Source of the DNA: Candidatus Altimarinota bacterium
Lineage (GTDB): Bacteria > Patescibacteriota > Gracilibacteria > UBA1369 > LOWO2-01-FULL-3
NCBI GenBank assembly: GCA_023231115.1
Contig: JALNWA010000003.1
Location: 1 to 64,000, forward strand
Direction of reading: 5' to 3'
Length of the DNA stretch: 64,000 nucleotides
Shown: in pieces, positions 9,096-18,048 of the stretch
Numbering within the stretch: position 1 is the first letter of the stretch
Layout: the number at the start of each line of letters is the position of its first letter
Notes under the pieces: generated by a model
Database searches by the model: none
What the model was told of the DNA's origin: nothing
The model's input: only the letters and a program-made list of their open reading frames with translations
Position numbers and translations under genes: made by a program

Positions 9096-10325
9096 ATGTA
9101 CGAAATCGAAAATAGAAATATTGGAAAGAAAATTTTTATTGTAGCTGTTGTTGCAGTTTTTTCTTTTTTGGTCGGATGGCAAGCCAGTAGTTTTGGAATT
9201 ATTGGTGATATTTTTGACACAACCGGAACTGATACAGCCGACGATTTGGCCGGCCCCGCTAATAATGAAAATTTGAATCTTTTTTGGACTGTTTGGGACA
9301 AACTTGATTCTGAGTATGTTGATCAAAATGTTGTTGCTTCCAATGATAAAATTTATGGTGCAATCAAAGGATTGGTTGATTCTTTCGAAGATCCTTATAC
9401 CGTTTTCATGACTCCGGAAGAGAGCAAACAATTTGGCGAAGATATAGATGGAAAACTTGAAGGAATTGGCGCAGAGCTTACTGTTGAAGATAATCTTTTG
9501 AAAATTGTAACTCCCATGAAAGCCAGTCCCGCTGAGAAGGCAGGGCTTTTACCCGGAGATATAATTTATAAAATCGATGGAAAAATTGCAGCAGATCTGT
9601 CTCTATTTGATGCAATAATGTCTATTCGCGGGGAAAAAGGAACTAGCGTAATCCTCACAATTGGCAGAAAAAATCTTGAAAATACTTTTGATGTTTCAAT
9701 AATTCGAGACAGTATAGAAGTCGATAGTGTTACCATGGAAAAAACTGCAAGCGGAATTGTTTATTTGAGCGTTAATCGATTTAATGAAAAAACTGATGAA
9801 CAATTTGGTAAAGCCATTTCCGAGATGATTTTGAATGAGCCAAAAGGTCTTATTATTGATTTGAGATATAACGGTGGTGGATATTTAAGTAGTGCTGTTG
9901 AGCTTTTGTCTTATATCTTGCCTAAGGGAACTTCGGCGGTTGAAATTCGACAACGTGGAAAAGAAAATGAAATGATGACAGCAAACGGAAATCCAAAACT
10001 TACAAAAGTTCCTATCGTTGTTTTGGTAAATGAAGGAAGCGCTTCTGCGTCAGAAATTCTTGCCGGTGCCGTTCAGGATAACAAGCGTGGAATTGTGATG
10101 GGAACAAAAACTTATGGAAAAGGATCTGTTCAAGAAGTTTCTAAATTTGAAGATGGATCAAGCATAAGAATGACCATCGCGAAATGGTTTACTCCAAATG
10201 GAAGAAGTATAAATAAAGTTGGATTAACGCCTGACATCATTGTTGAGATCAAAGAAGAAGATTTGAAAAACAAAAAAGACTCTCAAAAAGAGGCGGCTAT
10301 AAAATATCTTGAGGAGCTACGTTAA
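9096..10325 (+). CDS. C-terminal processing peptidase (S41 family, CtpA-like)
   Basis: This is a membrane-anchored periplasm-side serine protease of 409 residues. One N-terminal membrane helix (about 10-28) is followed by a helical region, a PDZ domain (about 110-200) that captures C-termini, and the S41 core. The catalytic Ser lies in NEGSASASE (about 317) and the Lys in TYGKGSVQ (about 341). Family members trim or degrade exported proteins. The stop overlaps the convergent MFS gene by 29 bp. Confidence 0.95.
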   Translation: MYEIENRNIGKKIFIVAVVAVFSFLVGWQASSFGIIGDIFDTTGTDTADDLAGPANNENLNLFWTVWDKLDSEYVDQNVVASNDKIYGAIKGLVDSFEDPYTVFMTPEESKQFGEDIDGKLEGIGAELTVEDNLLKIVTPMKASPAEKAGLLPGDIIYKIDGKIAADLSLFDAIMSIRGEKGTSVILTIGRKNLENTFDVSIIRDSIEVDSVTMEKTASGIVYLSVNRFNEKTDEQFGKAISEMILNEPKGLIIDLRYNGGGYLSSAVELLSYILPKGTSAVEIRQRGKENEMMTANGNPKLTKVPIVVLVNEGSASASEILAGAVQDNKRGIVMGTKTYGKGSVQEVSKFEDGSSIRMTIAKWFTPNGRSINKVGLTPDIIVEIKEEDLKNKKDSQKEAAIKYLEELR

Positions 10326-11502
10326 TATCTTCCGGTAAGACTTTGTGTTGCATCTTTCGTTTTATACAAAAGATTATTCCAAATGCAATCATTGCGTAAA
10401 TTCCGCTAATGATAAAAGGAAGTGTTTCTTGTATTTCGAAAACATATCCTGCGATTATAGGCCCTATGATTGTACTAAGTGACATTACGGCCGCGAGAAT
10501 CCCCATCACCTCTCCTCGCTCTCCTTGACTGGCCGATCCCGCTATTTGACTGTTTAAAGTTACCCTCAGAACTGATTGGCTGAAAGTTATAATCAACAAC
10601 CCAAACAGAAATACCGGCAAAAGTTCTATTCCCATTAATAAATATCCAATGCCGAATATTGGCATTAGCCAAAGTGTAAGATTTGATTCCTTGAATTTTT
10701 TTAGCCAGAAATGTTTCAAGGCAACGCCTTGATTTATGGCAATAATCACTCCTGTCATTGTCATGAATATTCCAGCTGTAAATGCTCCGTAGCCGAAGGC
10801 ATGCTCCAAGAAAAGAGAAAAAACCGATTGCATCCCCACCGCAGCCAGTCCAAAGAAAAACCATATTATGTATGATGGCAAAAGCTTTTTATTTTTTACC
10901 GCTTTAATTATTGGCATCATTGGATTTAGAGAAAGTTTTTTTGATTTATCTATGTTTTTATTTGTTTCCGGAAGGAAGAAAAATACAAGTATTGAATTTA
11001 CAAATGCAAGAGCTCCAACGATCCAAAATGGAAAAGAATGTGAAACTGAACTTAACAGGCCTCCGATCATCGGACCGATTATAAATCCTATTCCAAACAT
11101 GGCTCCAATAAGCCCTAGGTTTTCCGTACGTTCTTTGTCGTTTTTTGATATATCTGTTAAATAACTTTGCGCTATAGGCAAATTTCCGGCCGCCATTCCA
11201 TCGATAATTCTTCCCAAAAAAAGAATCCATAATTGGTTCGCTGCTGCAAAAATTATCCAGCCTATTGCTGTCGACAATATACTTATTATTAAAACCGGCC
11301 TTCGGCCTATTTTATCTGACAATGAGCCTAAAAATGGTGCGCTTATAAACGCAAAAAATGAAAAAACCGCAAACAATAAAGTTATCATAAGTGGTTTTGC
11401 TCCAAATGATTGAACGTAAAACGGCAACACCGGAATAACAATTCCTATTCCGATAACGTCGACTAAAACAGTTAATGCTATTAATATCTTTTCTTTATTC
11501 AT
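10297..11502 (-). CDS. MFS transporter, drug:H+ antiporter type
   Basis: The 401 residues form about 12 membrane helices. Motif A of the major facilitator superfamily is clear (GSLSDKIGRRPVLI between helices 2 and 3) and motif C-like glycines follow in helix 5 (GIGFIIGPMIGGLL), as in TetA-like exporters. The substrate cannot be read from sequence. It starts 9 bp downstream of the PEP carboxylase stop on the same strand, so the two are likely cotranscribed, though no functional link is evident. Confidence 0.9.
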   Translation of the reverse strand: MNKEKILIALTVLVDVIGIGIVIPVLPFYVQSFGAKPLMITLLFAVFSFFAFISAPFLGSLSDKIGRRPVLIISILSTAIGWIIFAAANQLWILFLGRIIDGMAAGNLPIAQSYLTDISKNDKERTENLGLIGAMFGIGFIIGPMIGGLLSSVSHSFPFWIVGALAFVNSILVFFFLPETNKNIDKSKKLSLNPMMPIIKAVKNKKLLPSYIIWFFFGLAAVGMQSVFSLFLEHAFGYGAFTAGIFMTMTGVIIAINQGVALKHFWLKKFKESNLTLWLMPIFGIGYLLMGIELLPVFLFGLLIITFSQSVLRVTLNSQIAGSASQGERGEVMGILAAVMSLSTIIGPIIAGYVFEIQETLPFIISGIYAMIAFGIIFCIKRKMQHKVLPEDINVAPQDIL

Positions 11503-11511
11503 TTTTATTTT

Positions 11512-13020
11512 TTATCCTAGTGCTCTCCTTATTTCCGCTGCCCTTAGCGCATCCTCAGAAAAATCCTCGTCCGCAATAAGTCGTTGATAAATATTTGAAG
11601 TCAGATTTCTGTGTATTATGTGACTCGGTTTTTCTTGTCCGATTTCCACTCCTATTATTTTTTCTATATCTTTAATTTCATCTCTGACTTCTTTCCAGAT
11701 GTCATTTTTTTTGCAAAGAAGATCAAGATTTTCTCTGTTCAAATAATGACCCGCGTGTCTAAAATCTTCTATCAAATAAGGGCATAAATTTTTTATCAAA
11801 TCCAGCATTCCTTTTTTCTTCGCATAAACAAGCGCTCTTCCCTGCCCTATCAATTCTGGAGGTACTCCTAATGAATACAAAGCTCCTGTAAAAATAATGG
11901 CGCGGGGAAGTTTTATTTTCCCTTCCCCTCGAGAATATCCGAAAAGTCCCACATGTTGCATACGCTCTCTGTGCTGAGGCAATTTTTTACCTATATGATT
12001 TATCATTTCTGCTGACGGTTCGATTACAGATTTGAAATATTTTGACACATAATTATTAAAATCATTTAATCGCTCCTGATCTTTTTCGCTTATTTTTATA
12101 TATTTTTTTCTGTTTTCCGGTATTTTTTCATTCAATTTTTTAATCGCTTTTTTGACTTCTTTAAGCGGATAATCGTACCTGAACGCACTTTGAAGTGTTA
12201 ATGTTGCAACACCTTTGTACTCTTCCAAAACCGCATCTATATTTTCAGGATTTATTCCTCCTCTAAAAGGTAATGCACCACCTCCGACCCATGGATACAT
12301 TTTTATGTCCTGCTCTTCGCCGAATTCATGATAAAGGCTTATCGCTTGTTTTGAAAAAAGTTTAGCAGGCAAAAAACCGCTGTTCATAGCCGTGTCGCTT
12401 CTTGCCGTAAAAGTTCTCATGTACGCCGGCTTGAAATGATATTCTTTTTTTAAAAAATCTATGTACTCTTTTAAAATCGATTTTATTTTTGGAAGTGTTT
12501 CAAATTTTTCAAAAAGAGGAATTACATCTATTTTTTTTAAATCTGATTTCATTTCAAAAATTTCTTTTGTCGCTTTTGATATTTTTGAAAATGTTTTTTG
12601 CAAATAAATAAGTTGATCCGCGCTTGTAGTCATAGGCAAAATCACTTCAAAAAGTGGCGGCGTATGCATGTGATATGTTTTTGCCGCGTTCTCTGCAGTA
12701 ATCATGTTCATGAAAGCACGAGGAAGTTTGTGGCTTGGTTCAAGCCAAATATTCGGCACTCTAAACGTAAGGAACACATCTCTTCCGATTTGTTTCTTTG
12801 AAAAAAATCCGTGATATTTATTGAAAAGTCTGTCTATCACCGCTTCGTCCACGAATTTTCCTTCCCAATCCCACATGTATTCTTCTACGCCCAGTTCGGA
12901 AAATGAACGTACGCATTCTTCCACTTCATCGTTCACCGAAATAAATCTTTTGCCGGTGAAATACGCCGCGCAAGCATTGTCAGGATGTTGCGTTGCCATT
13001 GTTGCAGGTATTTTTCTCAT
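11512..13020 (-). CDS. ppcA: Phosphoenolpyruvate carboxylase, archaeal type
   Basis: This enzyme makes oxaloacetate from PEP and bicarbonate. It is the short archaeal-type form (502 residues against about 900 in the bacterial type). The N-terminus MRKIPATMATQHPDNA is the family hallmark, and conserved stretches TFTARSDTAMNSG, YPWVGGGALPFRGG and QHRERMQHVGLFGYSRG are present. The ATG at 13020 is chosen because homology starts there; the frame continues 8 codons to a TTG at 13044. Two strong hairpins lie upstream. A carbonic anhydrase 3.9 kb away could supply bicarbonate. Confidence 0.95.
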   Translation of the reverse strand: MRKIPATMATQHPDNACAAYFTGKRFISVNDEVEECVRSFSELGVEEYMWDWEGKFVDEAVIDRLFNKYHGFFSKKQIGRDVFLTFRVPNIWLEPSHKLPRAFMNMITAENAAKTYHMHTPPLFEVILPMTTSADQLIYLQKTFSKISKATKEIFEMKSDLKKIDVIPLFEKFETLPKIKSILKEYIDFLKKEYHFKPAYMRTFTARSDTAMNSGFLPAKLFSKQAISLYHEFGEEQDIKMYPWVGGGALPFRGGINPENIDAVLEEYKGVATLTLQSAFRYDYPLKEVKKAIKKLNEKIPENRKKYIKISEKDQERLNDFNNYVSKYFKSVIEPSAEMINHIGKKLPQHRERMQHVGLFGYSRGEGKIKLPRAIIFTGALYSLGVPPELIGQGRALVYAKKKGMLDLIKNLCPYLIEDFRHAGHYLNRENLDLLCKKNDIWKEVRDEIKDIEKIIGVEIGQEKPSHIIHRNLTSNIYQRLIADEDFSEDALRAAEIRRALG

Positions 13021-13056
13021 AGGATTTGGCGGGTAAATCTTCAATAGGGATTTGCT

Positions 13057-13127
13057 AAGCTTTCTACGAAATTTGTGAACAAATTTCTTGAAAGCTTTCC
13101 TTCGGCTCCGGTAAAGCTTGCTTTACC
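13057..13127 (-). other. Two adjacent stem-loops between tRNA-Ser(GCT) and ppcA
   Basis: First hairpin 13057-13097: 8-bp outer stem AAGCTTTC/GAAAGCTT, a small internal loop, an 8-bp inner stem GAAATTTG/CAAATTTC and loop TGAA. Second hairpin 13110-13127: GGTAAAGC/GCTTTACC with a 2-nt loop. Neither has a T-run on either side, so they are not classic terminators. They would lie in the ppcA leader or in the tRNA 3' trailer. This accounts for most of the gene-free 13021-13159. Confidence 0.6.
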
Positions 13128-13157
13128 TACACCTACGGACCGCAAATCTCGCTACTT

Positions 13158-13252
<95 letters not shown>

Positions 13253-13375
13253 ATTGGGTTTTGCTAGTCAAAAAGCTACATCACTATATGGAAAACATTA
13301 CACAAAGTCTAGGCAATTTTCTTGTTTTTTTGATTAATCGAAGTTATAAATATAGCTAATACTTAACAAAAATTT

Positions 13376-14194
13376 ATGAAAAATTTAAAACTTTTAGTTT
13401 TAGGGATGATTATTTCATCTTTTGTCCTTACCGGATGCGCTTCGTCTTCAGGGAAATTGAACCTTACCCTCGATAATGTTTCATGGAGGGCTGATAAGTT
13501 TTTGAGTTTCGATCTTTACTTAGAACGTCCTGATCTTGGCATAAAAGAGCCTATGAATCCAAATGGTGATTTATATTCAGACGATTTGTCGGATGAAATA
13601 AATCCAAAACTTATGTATGTAAGTGAGACAAGTGATGAAACCCCTGATGGCGGAAATATGTGTGACAGACCTACTTTTCCTCACAGATGCAGTTTTAATT
13701 TGAAGGGAGATGAAATAAATAAAAGCTCTCATGATTTCCTTATAAAAATCACTTTCGAAGACAACACTTATGTGGCAAAAGAGATTTCAGTCCCTATGCC
13801 TGAAAGAATTGAGCTCCCTGCAATCTCCGCACCAAGCTCTTTGCCAAAACAAGACGAATCTTTTGCAGTACAATTCAAAGATGTTGGTGCTGATGAATAC
13901 AAAGTTGAAGTAAATATGTGCCAGCCTTATGCTAACAATGGCATAAATCCATGTCTTGATGGAGAAGCTTATGTTCTTCAAAGAAAAGATGGAAAACTTG
14001 TAATTGCTGAACCTAATGTTTCTTCAAAGCCTGTCGTTACAGAAAAAGACGGAGTTGTTGAAGTAAAAAGCGATCTAAAACTTAAGTTCACGGAGAGTGT
14101 TGAATACTATGTCACAGCTGTAAAAAGAGGTGAAGTAAAAGGTGTAGAAAGTTTTGTGGATATAACAGATTCAAAAAGTTTTCCAGTAAAATAA
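13376..14194 (+). CDS. Lipoprotein of unknown function
   Basis: The 272-residue product has a type II signal peptide with lipobox LTGC (Cys at about 21), followed by a Ser/Gly linker and beta-rich sequence with paired Cys (MCDRPTFPHRCSF). It should be anchored to the outer face of the membrane. No enzymatic motif is seen and no family is recognised. A strong intrinsic terminator follows within the convergent gene. The leader before the ATG (cttaacaaaaattt) is AC-rich like those of other exported-protein genes here. Confidence 0.8.
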   Translation: MKNLKLLVLGMIISSFVLTGCASSSGKLNLTLDNVSWRADKFLSFDLYLERPDLGIKEPMNPNGDLYSDDLSDEINPKLMYVSETSDETPDGGNMCDRPTFPHRCSFNLKGDEINKSSHDFLIKITFEDNTYVAKEISVPMPERIELPAISAPSSLPKQDESFAVQFKDVGADEYKVEVNMCQPYANNGINPCLDGEAYVLQRKDGKLVIAEPNVSSKPVVTEKDGVVEVKSDLKLKFTESVEYYVTAVKRGEVKGVESFVDITDSKSFPVK

Positions 14195-14195
14195 T

Positions 14196-15848
14196 TTATT
14201 TGTTATCGATTCCGACGGCCTGCGAGATATTCGTGAGGCCGTCTTTTTTTAGAAGTTTTGTGAGCCCTTGGTTTATTTCTCCGATTAATTGCGGTCCTTC
14301 AAAAATCATTCCTGTAATCAATTGCAAAAGAGATGCTCCGAGTCTGATTTTTGTGTAAGCGTCTTGTGCATTAAAAATTCCACCAACCCCTACAATCAGT
14401 GCTTTACCCTGCGTTTTTTTGTAGATGTATTTTATTGTTTCGTTTGATAAATCTTCGACAGGTTTTCCGCTTATTCCTCCGTAATTTACAATATTTTTTT
14501 CATAAACTTTCGACATCATTTTTTGGTTCGTTCTGTCTTTTGTTAGGTTTGTACAAACAAATCCGTCGATCTTATGTTTTTTGGAAACTTCCAACACGTC
14601 GTCTATTTCGGATTTTTTTAAATCCGGAGGTATTTTCAAAAATATTGGTTTTGAATTTCTATTTTTCACAATTTCTTTTAGCAATTTATCCAAAGACTCT
14701 GCATCCGTAAATGGCTGTCCTCCATGCGCATTTGGACATGAAATATTTATTATCATGTATGAACCTATATCTTTTGTCAGATTAAATCCTTTCACATAAT
14801 CTTTTATTCCTTCCTGCGAAATTGCAGTCCTTTCACAATTTGTTTTTGCGACACTTATTCCGAGTGGAAAACTGAATTTTTCTTTTTTCAGTCTGTTTGA
14901 AATTTCGTCTGCACCTTTATTACTTAAGCCGTAATACACGACAATTCCTTGTGATTTTTTTAATCTCCATAGTCTTGGTTTTGGGTTTCCTTCGCACTTT
15001 TCGCCGGTTATGGAACCGCCTTCCTCATATCCGAATCCAACTTCAGGAAGGATTTTATACATATGTATATTTTTATCAAAACCCGCCGCAAGTCCGACTG
15101 GATTTTCAAATTTTATTCCAAGAATTTTTTGCTCGAGCATTTTATTTTTGTAATAAAAAATCGCGCGTGTAAAAAATCTTGTTACAAAATTGCTTCCCAA
15201 AATTTTCCCCATTGTTACAAAAAGATCATGAATAAGTTCGGCGTCAAATAAAAATAAAATCGGTTTTAAAATGTACTTATATGAAAATTTTATTACTGCA
15301 TTTTTTAGTGAGATAAATTGTTCAGAAAGATTTAGCCCTATAATAAGCCAGAATATTGCGACCATAATTCCTGCGACGACATCGGACGGATTGTGTACAT
15401 GCAAATAAAGTCTGCTAAATGAAATCAAAGATGTTGATAAAAAACATCCAAAGAAAAATAAATATTTCAAAAATTTATTTTTTATTTTGTCTTTTAATGT
15501 GAAAAATAAAAGCATGAAAAATACGAAAGAATTTGCCGTGTGTCCGCTCGGAAAGGCAGGATCATCTTCAAAAATCAGCATGTTGTCGGGACGACCTCTC
15601 ATTACCGAATATTTAAGCAAAATAACTGTCAAAGCTCCTCCAAGTGCTGTAAATGCGACTGTGTAAAATTTTTGAATTTCTTTTTTTGCCAATAAAAATA
15701 TCAAAAGCAAAATCGTAAAACTGATTATCACAGTGCTACTTCCAACATTTGTAATTACTTTAAAAATGCCTACAAAAAAATCCGTTTGTAGCAATTCAAT
15801 TTTTGCGAGTAGCGATTGGTCGAGATTTAGTATTGATTGTAAAATCAT
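14196..15848 (-). CDS. PAP2 phosphatase / dihydroorotate dehydrogenase fusion
   Basis: One uninterrupted 550-residue frame joins two enzymes. Residues 1-185 are a six-helix PAP2 lipid phosphatase with all three motifs: KxxxxxxRP (79-87), PSGH (101-104) and SR...H...D (145-156). Residues about 190-550 are dihydroorotate dehydrogenase (pyrimidine synthesis), beginning with a class-2-like helical lead (ILKPILFLFDAELIHD) and FMN-barrel motif NPVGLAAGFDKN. The catalytic position reads NISCPN, a Cys as in class 1 enzymes, where class 2 normally has Ser. Start: ATG at 15848; an upstream TTG at 15884 is less likely. Gene symbol left blank because of the fusion; the second half is PyrD-like. Confidence 0.9.
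   Translation of the reverse strand: MILQSILNLDQSLLAKIELLQTDFFVGIFKVITNVGSSTVIISFTILLLIFLLAKKEIQKFYTVAFTALGGALTVILLKYSVMRGRPDNMLIFEDDPAFPSGHTANSFVFFMLLFFTLKDKIKNKFLKYLFFFGCFLSTSLISFSRLYLHVHNPSDVVAGIMVAIFWLIIGLNLSEQFISLKNAVIKFSYKYILKPILFLFDAELIHDLFVTMGKILGSNFVTRFFTRAIFYYKNKMLEQKILGIKFENPVGLAAGFDKNIHMYKILPEVGFGYEEGGSITGEKCEGNPKPRLWRLKKSQGIVVYYGLSNKGADEISNRLKKEKFSFPLGISVAKTNCERTAISQEGIKDYVKGFNLTKDIGSYMIINISCPNAHGGQPFTDAESLDKLLKEIVKNRNSKPIFLKIPPDLKKSEIDDVLEVSKKHKIDGFVCTNLTKDRTNQKMMSKVYEKNIVNYGGISGKPVEDLSNETIKYIYKKTQGKALIVGVGGIFNAQDAYTKIRLGASLLQLITGMIFEGPQLIGEINQGLTKLLKKDGLTNISQAVGIDNK
14214..14250 (+). terminator. Intrinsic terminator embedded in a convergent coding region
   Basis: GACGGCCT (14214-14221) pairs with AGGCCGTC (14236-14243) and is followed by seven T. 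It ends the lipoprotein transcript. The whole element lies inside the last 20 codons of the minus-strand PAP2-dehydrogenase gene. Confidence 0.9.
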
Positions 15849-15916
15849 CAGCTTTATTATTGCGTGCGGTATATTAGCATGCAAATGGCTTTTTTATAAG
15901 AGATTTATAAGCAATT

Positions 15917-16753
15917 TTATTTATTGTGTCTGCTTGTGTACTGAGGCGCGTTTAGTTTTACAATCTTTATAATATCGCTTCCGAAATATTCTATTAGCGT
16001 AGCTCTCGTACCATCAACGGCAAATTGTATGTCTTGTAATTCTTTTTCTAATGCGTCTGATGAAAGCCCTTTTTCTGTTGGATGTCCCAATGCAAAAACT
16101 ACGAATGGATTTTCCTTTGAGATTCTTTCTGCAAAACTATGATCGCTTGTAGCTATGCTTGCTGAAAGCCCCATCGCACTTATTGCCCTTTCTGGACCTA
16201 AATGTTTTCTATTTATCCTGAACATGGGAGGTGGAATTACAAAATTATTGCCTACAATCATTCCTCCTTTGTTTGGGTCTGAGATAATAGCACCTCTGCT
16301 TCCGTCATATACCGCTCCTCTTGCTATGTGAAAGTTTGAAGGCCTGTGCAACGGAATATCTTCATGTTTTGCTCCTATTTTTTCTGCAAGTCTTCTTGAA
16401 AAAGTCGCTGCAAATTCATCTATATCTTTTTGCGTTATATTTGTGTATTTACCGCTCATTTTCATCGCCGCTTTTGCCGCCGCGCATCCCGGATGACTTG
16501 TGACAGTGCCCACTCCTTTCCCCTGCAACATTCTCGCTGCCTTTTCTTCTCCGTCTAAAATAAATGACCCTGGCGTTGCTATGTGTACTCTATCAGCCGT
16601 TCCTTCGTCCATACATCCAACAATTCTTTCTCCGTCTTTTACGTCAAAAGCTGTATCAGGTATTTCTACTGATTCCCCTGCGTAAATCCCGTCATAGAAA
16701 GGTTGCTGAGAATTAAAATGTGCATCCAGTCTTGTGCTATTGTCTATGTTCAT
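15917..16753 (-). CDS. Unknown protein with carbonic-anhydrase-like Cys/His pattern
   Basis: This is a soluble 278-residue protein. It has CMDEGT (Cys47, Asp49) and SHPGC (His87, Cys90), the same C-x-D ... H-x-x-C order as the zinc ligands and Asp of beta-carbonic anhydrases. The Arg of the usual CxDxR is Gly51 here, although DRVH follows at 54-57. The rest (HRPSNFHIARGAVYDGSRGAI, NNFVIPPPMFRINRKH) matches no family I know. It is divergently transcribed from a genuine beta-carbonic anhydrase. Zinc binding is inference. ATG at 16753, with a TATAAT about 38 nt upstream. Confidence 0.75.
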   Translation of the reverse strand: MNIDNSTRLDAHFNSQQPFYDGIYAGESVEIPDTAFDVKDGERIVGCMDEGTADRVHIATPGSFILDGEEKAARMLQGKGVGTVTSHPGCAAAKAAMKMSGKYTNITQKDIDEFAATFSRRLAEKIGAKHEDIPLHRPSNFHIARGAVYDGSRGAIISDPNKGGMIVGNNFVIPPPMFRINRKHLGPERAISAMGLSASIATSDHSFAERISKENPFVVFALGHPTEKGLSSDALEKELQDIQFAVDGTRATLIEYFGSDIIKIVKLNAPQYTSRHNK

Positions 16754-16889
16754 TTTTTATTTTGCGTAAATATATAATTTTTTAAGCACTAATTATACCC
16801 GCTGTTGTATTTTTGTCAATTCCTCTTAAGATTGATATTTTTGGTCTTTTGTTATATTTTTTTAATCTGTAATTTTAACTAAAATTAAA

Positions 16890-17474
16890 ATGTCGAATTT
16901 AACTTATGAACAAGCTTTAGACGGACTTATGGCTGGGAATAAAAGATTTATTGATGGAAATTTTTCCGACAAAAATCGTGATATTGCCAGAAGAAATGAG
17001 CTATCTCAAGGACAACATCCTTTTGCCGCAGTAATATGTTGTTCTGATTCACGTGTTTGTCCTGAAATTCTTTTTGATCAGGGACTAGGGGATATTTTTG
17101 TTATCAGAGTTGCCGGAAATATTGCAGATGATGTCGTAATGGGAAGTCTTGAATATGCTATTGAACACTTGCATGTACCTCTTGTTTTTGTCCTTGGACA
17201 CAGCAAATGCGGAGCTGTTACTGCGGCTGTGGATGGCGGAGAAATGCCGGGACATATCGGATGTTTAACGAGCAAAATTTCACCTGCCGTTGAAAAAGCA
17301 AAGGGCATGGACGGTGATCATCTTTACAATTGCATTAATATGAACGTAAAGATTGTTGTCGAAGAATTAAAGGAAGAAAGCCATATTTTGGCTGAATTTT
17401 TGGAACATGAAAAAGTTAGTGTTGTCGCCGGAGTTTATGATTTGGAGACAGGAATTGTAAAAACCATAGATTAA
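16890..17474 (+). CDS. Beta-carbonic anhydrase
   Basis: This enzyme interconverts CO2 and bicarbonate. It has 194 residues with all ligands: Cys51, Asp53 and Arg55 in CCSDSR, and His104/Cys107 in LGHSKCGAV. No signal peptide is present, so it is cytoplasmic. Bicarbonate produced here could feed the PEP carboxylase upstream and carbamoyl-phosphate synthesis. The gene ends 4 bp from the convergent mntP stop. TAAAAT lies 4 nt before the ATG, so the message may have almost no leader. Confidence 0.95.
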   Translation: MSNLTYEQALDGLMAGNKRFIDGNFSDKNRDIARRNELSQGQHPFAAVICCSDSRVCPEILFDQGLGDIFVIRVAGNIADDVVMGSLEYAIEHLHVPLVFVLGHSKCGAVTAAVDGGEMPGHIGCLTSKISPAVEKAKGMDGDHLYNCINMNVKIVVEELKEESHILAEFLEHEKVSVVAGVYDLETGIVKTID

Positions 17475-17478
17475 TTTT

Positions 17479-18036
17479 CTAAGCCATCAAATGGCTTATC
17501 AAGATTTTTAAGCCGATAATTATGAGGATTATTCCTCCGAGGATTTCGGCTTGTTTGCCAAAACATTCTCCGCATTTTTTGCCGATGTAAATTGAAGCTA
17601 AAGAGAGCGCGAAAGTTGTGATGCCAATTATCCCTACGGCAAGCCTAATATTTACAGGCAAAAGTGCAAATGTAATTCCAACCACTAACGCATCGATGCT
17701 TGTCGCAACAGAAAGCATCAAAAGAATTTTTATACTATGAATGTCTATCTTCTTTTCGTCCTCCTTTTTGAAGGATTCTAAAATCATATTAATTCCGATT
17801 ATTACTAACAAAATGAAAGCAATCCAATGATCAAATCCTGAAATAATTTGCTGTAAACCTATACCTGCCACCAATCCAATTAATGGCATTAATAAGTGAA
17901 AAAAACTAAAGAAAAATGCTATTCTTATTGCTTTTAAAAAAGACATCTGATGATGATGTGCGCCATTTGCCGCTGCCACAGCCATCCCATCGAAAGACAA
18001 TGCCATCGCTATAAGAAAAATGCTTAAAAGTGTCAT
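17479..18036 (-). CDS. mntP: Manganese efflux pump MntP family
   Basis: The 185 residues form six membrane helices in the MntP pattern, two repeats of three helices. The signature acidic residues lie in the first helix of each repeat (ALSFDGMAVAAANG; VATSIDALVVGITFA). Family members export Mn2+. The start is 12 bp downstream of the SLH protein gene, so there is no room for a yybP-ykoY riboswitch directly upstream. A short inverted repeat (17481-17497) in its last codons may act as a weak terminator. Confidence 0.92.
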   Translation of the reverse strand: MTLLSIFLIAMALSFDGMAVAAANGAHHHQMSFLKAIRIAFFFSFFHLLMPLIGLVAGIGLQQIISGFDHWIAFILLVIIGINMILESFKKEDEKKIDIHSIKILLMLSVATSIDALVVGITFALLPVNIRLAVGIIGITTFALSLASIYIGKKCGECFGKQAEILGGIILIIIGLKILISHLMA

Positions 18037-18048
18037 TATTTTAATTTT

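Noticed and set aside
17481..17497. Intrinsic terminator between the carbonic anhydrase and mntP genes
   Set aside because: A 7-bp stem (AAGCCAT/ATGGCTT) is present but neither side has an adjacent T-run, so it is mentioned only as a weak possibility.
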